Shown piece after piece: positions 5,324 to 9,291 of a stretch of DNA of 9,291 bases. Below the pieces are notes generated by a model. That model searched no databases. It saw only the letters and a list, made by a program, of their open reading frames with translations, and was not told the DNA's origin. Origin of the DNA: an uncultured Brachyspira sp. (lineage in GTDB: Bacteria > Spirochaetota > Brachyspiria > Brachyspirales > Brachyspiraceae). A program made the position numbers and the translations under genes. Where the stretch lies: the NCBI GenBank assembly GCA_934725525.1, contig CAKVCG010000067.1, positions 1 to 9,291 of the forward strand. Reading direction: 5' to 3'. The number at the start of each line of letters is the position of its first letter. Positions within the stretch are counted from its first letter, which is position 1.

Positions 5324-5932
5324 TTAATTATTCGTATTAGTATAAACTGTCCAAGTATCGTCTGGAAGTTGATAATAAGTATTATTTATTAGTCTTTGAA
5401 TATTCCTTCTGTATAAAGCCGTTTCAACTTCTTTAATATTCGCCATAGTCAATTTTGGGTCGGAAAGAATCAAATATTCCGCAATCGTCCTTCTATCTGT
5501 ATTTTCTTTTTCCATTATTTCTTTTATATATTTTATTCTCTCTTCGCCGAATTGATTTTTCGGAGTAGATATTTCAAAAGCGATATACGAAAGATAGCCT
5601 TTATTATTTTCGCCTATATAGGAATTGGTTTTATATAAATTTATTTCGTCCTGATTAAACATACTTCTTATTAAAGCCTCTTTATAATCGGAAGCTATTT
5701 CATCCGAAACATTCGTGCTTACCATTATAAGACTCAAATCTTTTTCGCTCGACAAAGTAGATATTTGATAAGCGCTTTCGTCTATCTGTCTGTATCTTCC
5801 CAAAACCTGCGCCTCGATTAAAGTTTTTCCCCCCAAAACTCTCATCTCGGGTTCTCTCACAAGTATCAATTTTGAACAACTTAAACTTAAAATACTAATA
5901 AATATAAAAATAATTATAATATTTAATTTCAT
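5324..5932 (-). CDS. DUF1318 (YdbL-like) lipoprotein
   Basis: This is a 202-residue lipoprotein. M-K is followed by a strongly hydrophobic signal and a lipobox S-L-S-C with lipidated Cys19; Ser at -3 is relaxed, as is often seen in spirochaetes. An N-terminal segment P-E-M-x-V-x-G-G-K-T-L-I-E-A-Q-V-L-G-R-Y (28-47) leads into a YdbL-like region at about 80-198. That region has I-G-E-N-N-K-G-Y-L (106-114), equivalent to the VGE..GYL motif of YdbL, then a helix with E-N-T-D-R-R, and a closing Y-Y-Q-L-P-D-D-T-W. A TTG at 5962 would extend the frame by ten residues, but the ATG at 5932 gives a normal lipoprotein signal and has GGAG 10 nt upstream. It lies 26 nt after the AsmA-like gene on the same strand, so the two are probably one operon. 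In E. coli, ydbL accompanies ydbH and ynbE in phospholipid transport. The family assignment is from motif recall. Confidence 0.78.
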   Translation of the reverse strand: MKLNIIIIFIFISILSLSCSKLILVREPEMRVLGGKTLIEAQVLGRYRQIDESAYQISTLSSEKDLSLIMVSTNVSDEIASDYKEALIRSMFNQDEINLYKTNSYIGENNKGYLSYIAFEISTPKNQFGEERIKYIKEIMEKENTDRRTIAEYLILSDPKLTMANIKEVETALYRRNIQRLINNTYYQLPDDTWTVYTNTNN

Positions 5933-5942
5933 TCTAATAAAT

Positions 5943-5946
5943 CTCC
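5943..5946 (-). promoter_or_regulatory. Ribosome-binding site that decides the DUF1318 lipoprotein start
   Basis: Minus-strand GGAG at 5946-5943 sits 10 nt before the ATG at 5932. It lies inside the extension that a TTG start at 5962 would need, which supports the downstream ATG. Confidence 0.55.
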
Positions 5947-5958
5947 ATAAACTAAAAA

Positions 5959-8900
5959 TCAATTATTGCCTTCCAAATACGATATTACATCCGAAAATGG
6001 CATCGGCTCTAATCCGAATTTATCTCCCTCAAAAGCTATCAGCTGTTGCTTTTGCTGGTTTGGTTTATCCAAATTCTGGTCTCTAAAATAAAAAGTCGTA
6101 AACACTTTATTTGCCGAAATGCTCACTTCGACCGCGTTCGCGTCATATCCGAATTGAACTATATTTTCAACCGTAGATATTCCGGGATTAATCGGTCTTA
6201 TCATCTCTATCAAAAATTTTGAAAATTCCGTTGACATCTTACTTATTCCCACAAAGAAAGTCGCCGGCTTTATACTGCTTAAAGGACTTATTCCTATTCC
6301 CGAAATATCTCCAGTCAAATTAACGAGCAGTTTATCATCGTCTATTCTGCCTCTGTTTTCGGGCGAAAGCAAATATTTAAAATTAATGTCGCTTGCCAAA
6401 ATTCGCATATCGTATTTTATAGTTCTCGCGTTGAAACTTCCCAAATCCAAATTAAGCCAAGGTAAATGTATAGCGCCTCTCCTTGGAGCCGTTCCATTAG
6501 ATATTGACTGCAGAAATAAATCATTGTCGAATTTTTCGCCGCCGATATATAAAGAAGATTTTAAATCTTGAATCGTAATTCCATGTCCTTGAATTTTAAC
6601 CGTCGAAGAAAAATCCGTTATTCTTATGCTGTCGTCTATGAAAGGAGCTATTTTTAAGTAAACCCTTAATTGCTCAAAAAATAAATTTGGAACTTCGCTA
6701 ATTAAAGGAGTATATCTTGTCGCCATTGAAACTACTTGATTTTGAGTAGGAGTCAAATCAAAATTATAATCAATATCGGACTTTAAACCTCTCAAAACTA
6801 TAGACATTTTACCTTCAGAATCCATATTGACAAAAAAGCCATCCGCTATCAAATCCCCGTTTGCAATATTATTTTTCAAATTGCCGATTAGACTTAATAA
6901 TCCTCCGATTTTCATTCCAAAAGGAAGATATAAATTTTCCGTGTTTAATCCTATTTCATAATTCAAATCCGCGTTTTTTATCACGGGCGTAAAATATCCG
7001 TCCGCGCTAACTTTCAAATTATTCGTAGGACTTTCCAAATTAAATTTTCTTATATTCGCATGCAGATTTTCTCCAAAATTAACATCCGCATCGGCTTGCA
7101 AAAAAATATCTTGAAGTTTATATTTTTCTTCTGTCGCGTAAAAAGTGCTATAATTTGTAAAACTTGCAAAAGTATTTTCTAAAGATAAATTATAACCTAA
7201 AGCGCTCGTTATACGAACATCGTCATCAAAAGGCAAATTTTCAAGCAATTCTGCAAATTTTGGCGAAAGCCATCTTTTCATTGAATAAGGCGCTATTCTT
7301 AAAGTATGAATATTAACAAAACCTTTTTTTAATCCCATTCCTTCCAAATCAAGATGCGATTTAAAATTCAAAAAATTATCCAAATCTAAATTAAGTTCTG
7401 AGACTTTAATTTTTTGAGAGAGCAAATCGGCATTTGCTAAAAGTTTTAATTTTGCTTTTGCCGTAGAAGAAACTTCTCCTGATAAATTATAAGAAAAATT
7501 ATTTACTATCGCGTTAAGGTTTGCATCAATATCATTTATTAAATCTCCGAAAATATTTAAATCGGCATTCAAAGAACCTCTTGCAAGTCCTCCGCTTAAA
7601 TTAGCCAAAGGAAGAGTTTTGAGATTAATATTTAAATCGGTTGGTTCGTCAAATTTTACCTCTCCATTCATAATTATATCGGAGGAATTCATATATTTTG
7701 TGGAAATATTATCGACATAAATAATAGTATCCGATTTTTTATCGGGATTATTTATAGCGGGTGCGATTTCCAAAAGTCCGTTTAACGAAGAGATAACTCT
7801 AAAAGTTAAATCGGTATTATTTATCATATATCTATTTAATGCAAAAACTCTATCAATCGTTGTGTTATGATTTATTTTTATATCGTCTCTTGAATTTTTA
7901 TTTTTATTATAATTATAATTTATTTTTGTAAGAGAGTTTAAATTATTTATAGCTATTAAATTAGACATTGATAAATTTATTTTTTCTAAAGATATATTAA
8001 CATTATTATCAATATTATTTATAGTTCCCGCGGTTTTATCGGCATTAGCATTAATTAAACCGCTCATATTCAAACCTAAAGAAGGCAAAAATATTGAAGT
8101 TAAACTATTTACTTTTTTCAAATCTATTTTTGCATATAATGTATTTAAATTAATTCCAATATTATCTGAAAATATTTCCGTTGCGGATGCTATGATTTTT
8201 AATATTTCGTCATTTAAAAGTTCCGAAGAAATATTATCTATATAAACGGTTTGATTTGTTATATCATATCTTGCAAGCAAATTGAAAGCCGTTTGCATAT
8301 CTTCTTTTTTAATTCCGTTATATTTAAAATTTGGCTTTTCTATTTCAAAATCAAATTTTAATTCAATTTCGTCTTTATTATTTTTATTATCAATATTTAA
8401 ATTAAATAGCGGATTATCTTTAAATAAAGTTTTGTTGTCGTTATAAGTCAAACTATCGCTTATAAAACTTTTTATATCAATATCTTTCAATATTTCGGGA
8501 GCGTAAACGCTAATCGCTTTTGATAATTCAAATCTTTTTGTATGAACATCCAAATGCAAATTAAAATTGCTTAAACTTGCGATAAGTCCGTTATTCGGTT
8601 GATTTGTTATATAAGAAAAACTATCCGCTTTAAATGACAAATTATTTATTCTTATATTTTCAATATTCGCTTTTAATTTAAGAAAATCCAATTTATGAAA
8701 ATCGAAAGGCTCTTTATTAGTTTCTTTAATTTTTTCAGAAGGAGGCAAATCGGGCAAATTCCAATTTCCGCTTTCATCCGTAAACATATTAATATATAAA
8801 TTGTCTATTGAAAATTCTTTTACATTTAATTTTAATAAAAATAAAGAAAATAATGAAAATCTTAATCTCAAATTATCTATAGAAATATTTTGCGCTTCGT

Positions 8901-9243
8901 TAAACTTTGTAGAATTATAAAGCATAATATCGCTAGCTTGAATATTTGGAAATAAAATCGAATATTTAAAATCTCCAATCTCCAATTTTCTATTCATTGA
9001 AAAATAAACAATATTTTCTATTAAATTTTTTACTCTTTCGTTATTAAAATATATTCTCGCTCCGATTATTCCGATTATCAAAACGATTAAAATAATTAAA
9101 GGAATATATCTTTTTTTGAATTTTCTTTTAGCATTATTATTTTTAATTTCATTATTATTAATATTTTTGCCCAAAGGATTTTCGGCATTTGTTTCATTTT
9201 CTTTTTTTTTCTTCAAATTTTTAAATAAATCTTTTATCTTCAT
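5959..9243 (-). CDS. Large AsmA-like inner-membrane-anchored protein (YdbH/TamB-type lipid-transport candidate)
   Basis: The product is 1094 residues. A Lys/Asn-rich cytoplasmic tail (1-45) is followed by one transmembrane segment (about 46-63) and roughly 1030 periplasmic residues. The start of the periplasmic part is classic AsmA: F-N-N-E-R-V-K-N-L-I, then L-E-I-G-D-F-K-Y-S-I-L-F-P-N-I-Q-A-S-D-I, then a series of short alternating beta-strands with many Asn-Ile-Asp-Leu repeats, as in the groove-forming bridge proteins. The last 110 residues (from about 984) hold an amphipathic helix (about 1000-1019) and a strand E-V-S-I-S-A-N-K-V-F. Length lies between E. coli YdbH and TamB/YhdP, enough to span a periplasm. 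The DUF1318 lipoprotein gene follows 26 nt after the stop. In E. coli, YdbH moves phospholipids between the membranes with YnbE and YdbL. No Shine-Dalgarno sequence is visible before the ATG at 9243. Family is fairly sure; lipid-transport role is inferred. Confidence 0.82.
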   Translation of the reverse strand: MKIKDLFKNLKKKKENETNAENPLGKNINNNEIKNNNAKRKFKKRYIPLIILIVLIIGIIGARIYFNNERVKNLIENIVYFSMNRKLEIGDFKYSILFPNIQASDIMLYNSTKFNEAQNISIDNLRLRFSLFSLFLLKLNVKEFSIDNLYINMFTDESGNWNLPDLPPSEKIKETNKEPFDFHKLDFLKLKANIENIRINNLSFKADSFSYITNQPNNGLIASLSNFNLHLDVHTKRFELSKAISVYAPEILKDIDIKSFISDSLTYNDNKTLFKDNPLFNLNIDNKNNKDEIELKFDFEIEKPNFKYNGIKKEDMQTAFNLLARYDITNQTVYIDNISSELLNDEILKIIASATEIFSDNIGINLNTLYAKIDLKKVNSLTSIFLPSLGLNMSGLINANADKTAGTINNIDNNVNISLEKINLSMSNLIAINNLNSLTKINYNYNKNKNSRDDIKINHNTTIDRVFALNRYMINNTDLTFRVISSLNGLLEIAPAINNPDKKSDTIIYVDNISTKYMNSSDIIMNGEVKFDEPTDLNINLKTLPLANLSGGLARGSLNADLNIFGDLINDIDANLNAIVNNFSYNLSGEVSSTAKAKLKLLANADLLSQKIKVSELNLDLDNFLNFKSHLDLEGMGLKKGFVNIHTLRIAPYSMKRWLSPKFAELLENLPFDDDVRITSALGYNLSLENTFASFTNYSTFYATEEKYKLQDIFLQADADVNFGENLHANIRKFNLESPTNNLKVSADGYFTPVIKNADLNYEIGLNTENLYLPFGMKIGGLLSLIGNLKNNIANGDLIADGFFVNMDSEGKMSIVLRGLKSDIDYNFDLTPTQNQVVSMATRYTPLISEVPNLFFEQLRVYLKIAPFIDDSIRITDFSSTVKIQGHGITIQDLKSSLYIGGEKFDNDLFLQSISNGTAPRRGAIHLPWLNLDLGSFNARTIKYDMRILASDINFKYLLSPENRGRIDDDKLLVNLTGDISGIGISPLSSIKPATFFVGISKMSTEFSKFLIEMIRPINPGISTVENIVQFGYDANAVEVSISANKVFTTFYFRDQNLDKPNQQKQQLIAFEGDKFGLEPMPFSDVISYLEGNN

Positions 9244-9291
9244 AATTTATAATTATATATTATATTCTTTATAAATAAATTGATATAGTAA

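Noticed and set aside
5933..5962. A TTG start at 5962 overlapping the AsmA-like stop codon for the DUF1318 lipoprotein
   Set aside because: It adds ten residues in front of a normal lipoprotein signal, and the GGAG site lies downstream of it, suited to the ATG at 5932.
6386..6571. Plus-strand open frame within the AsmA-like gene
   Set aside because: It is antisense to a long conserved coding region and lacks a ribosome-binding site or family pattern.
9259..9286. TATAAT (9264-9259, minus strand) as promoter for the AsmA-like gene
   Set aside because: The sequence at the expected -35 position (ATATCA) is poor, and the window ends too soon to judge what lies upstream.

Overview
The window is strongly AT-rich, codon use favours A/T-ending codons, and several proteins have spirochaete character: an OppA-like lipoprotein, a DUF1318 lipoprotein with a relaxed lipobox, and a tail-anchored protein resembling the spirochaete family DUF4899. 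The best guess is a low-GC spirochaete, most likely Brachyspira. This is inferred from composition and protein style, not from a database match. The region looks chromosomal; I see no mobile elements, CRISPR arrays or phage genes.

Layout from the left: the 3' end of a plus-strand gene (probably a class I SAM-dependent methyltransferase) ends at 225. A minus-strand array then runs leftward from 4188 to 250. It holds a tail-anchored DUF4899-like protein (4188-3151), tRNA-Phe(GAA) behind a perfect-consensus promoter (3016-2944), an RluA-type pseudouridine synthase starting only 15 nt after the tRNA (2928-2218), a promoter plus TPP riboswitch and intrinsic terminator (2214-2058), an OppA-type peptide-binding lipoprotein (1918-311), and a clear intrinsic terminator (290-250). 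To the right, a plus-strand membrane-anchored metallophosphoesterase (4397-5323) converges with no gap on a minus-strand pair: a very large AsmA-like single-pass protein (9243-5959) followed by a DUF1318 (YdbL-like) lipoprotein (5932-5324).

Two units deserve most attention. First, a TPP riboswitch with its own terminator sits directly upstream of a single gene, an OppA-type solute-binding lipoprotein that keeps the peptide-binding aspartate. This suggests thiamine-controlled uptake of a peptide or a thiamine-related compound. The aptamer lacks a convincing P1 helix, the predicted transcription start lies at its very edge, and its TGAGAG core is complementary to the terminator arm. Second, the AsmA-like/DUF1318 pair parallels the E. 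coli ydbH-ynbE-ydbL operon for phospholipid transport between the inner and outer membranes, but no separate ynbE is present and the DUF1318 protein is itself a lipoprotein. A smaller point is the likely co-transcription of tRNA-Phe with an RNA-modifying enzyme.

Promoters that can be read confidently have TTGAxx/TAxAAT hexamers with 16-bp spacers. Several start codons lack a recognisable Shine-Dalgarno sequence.
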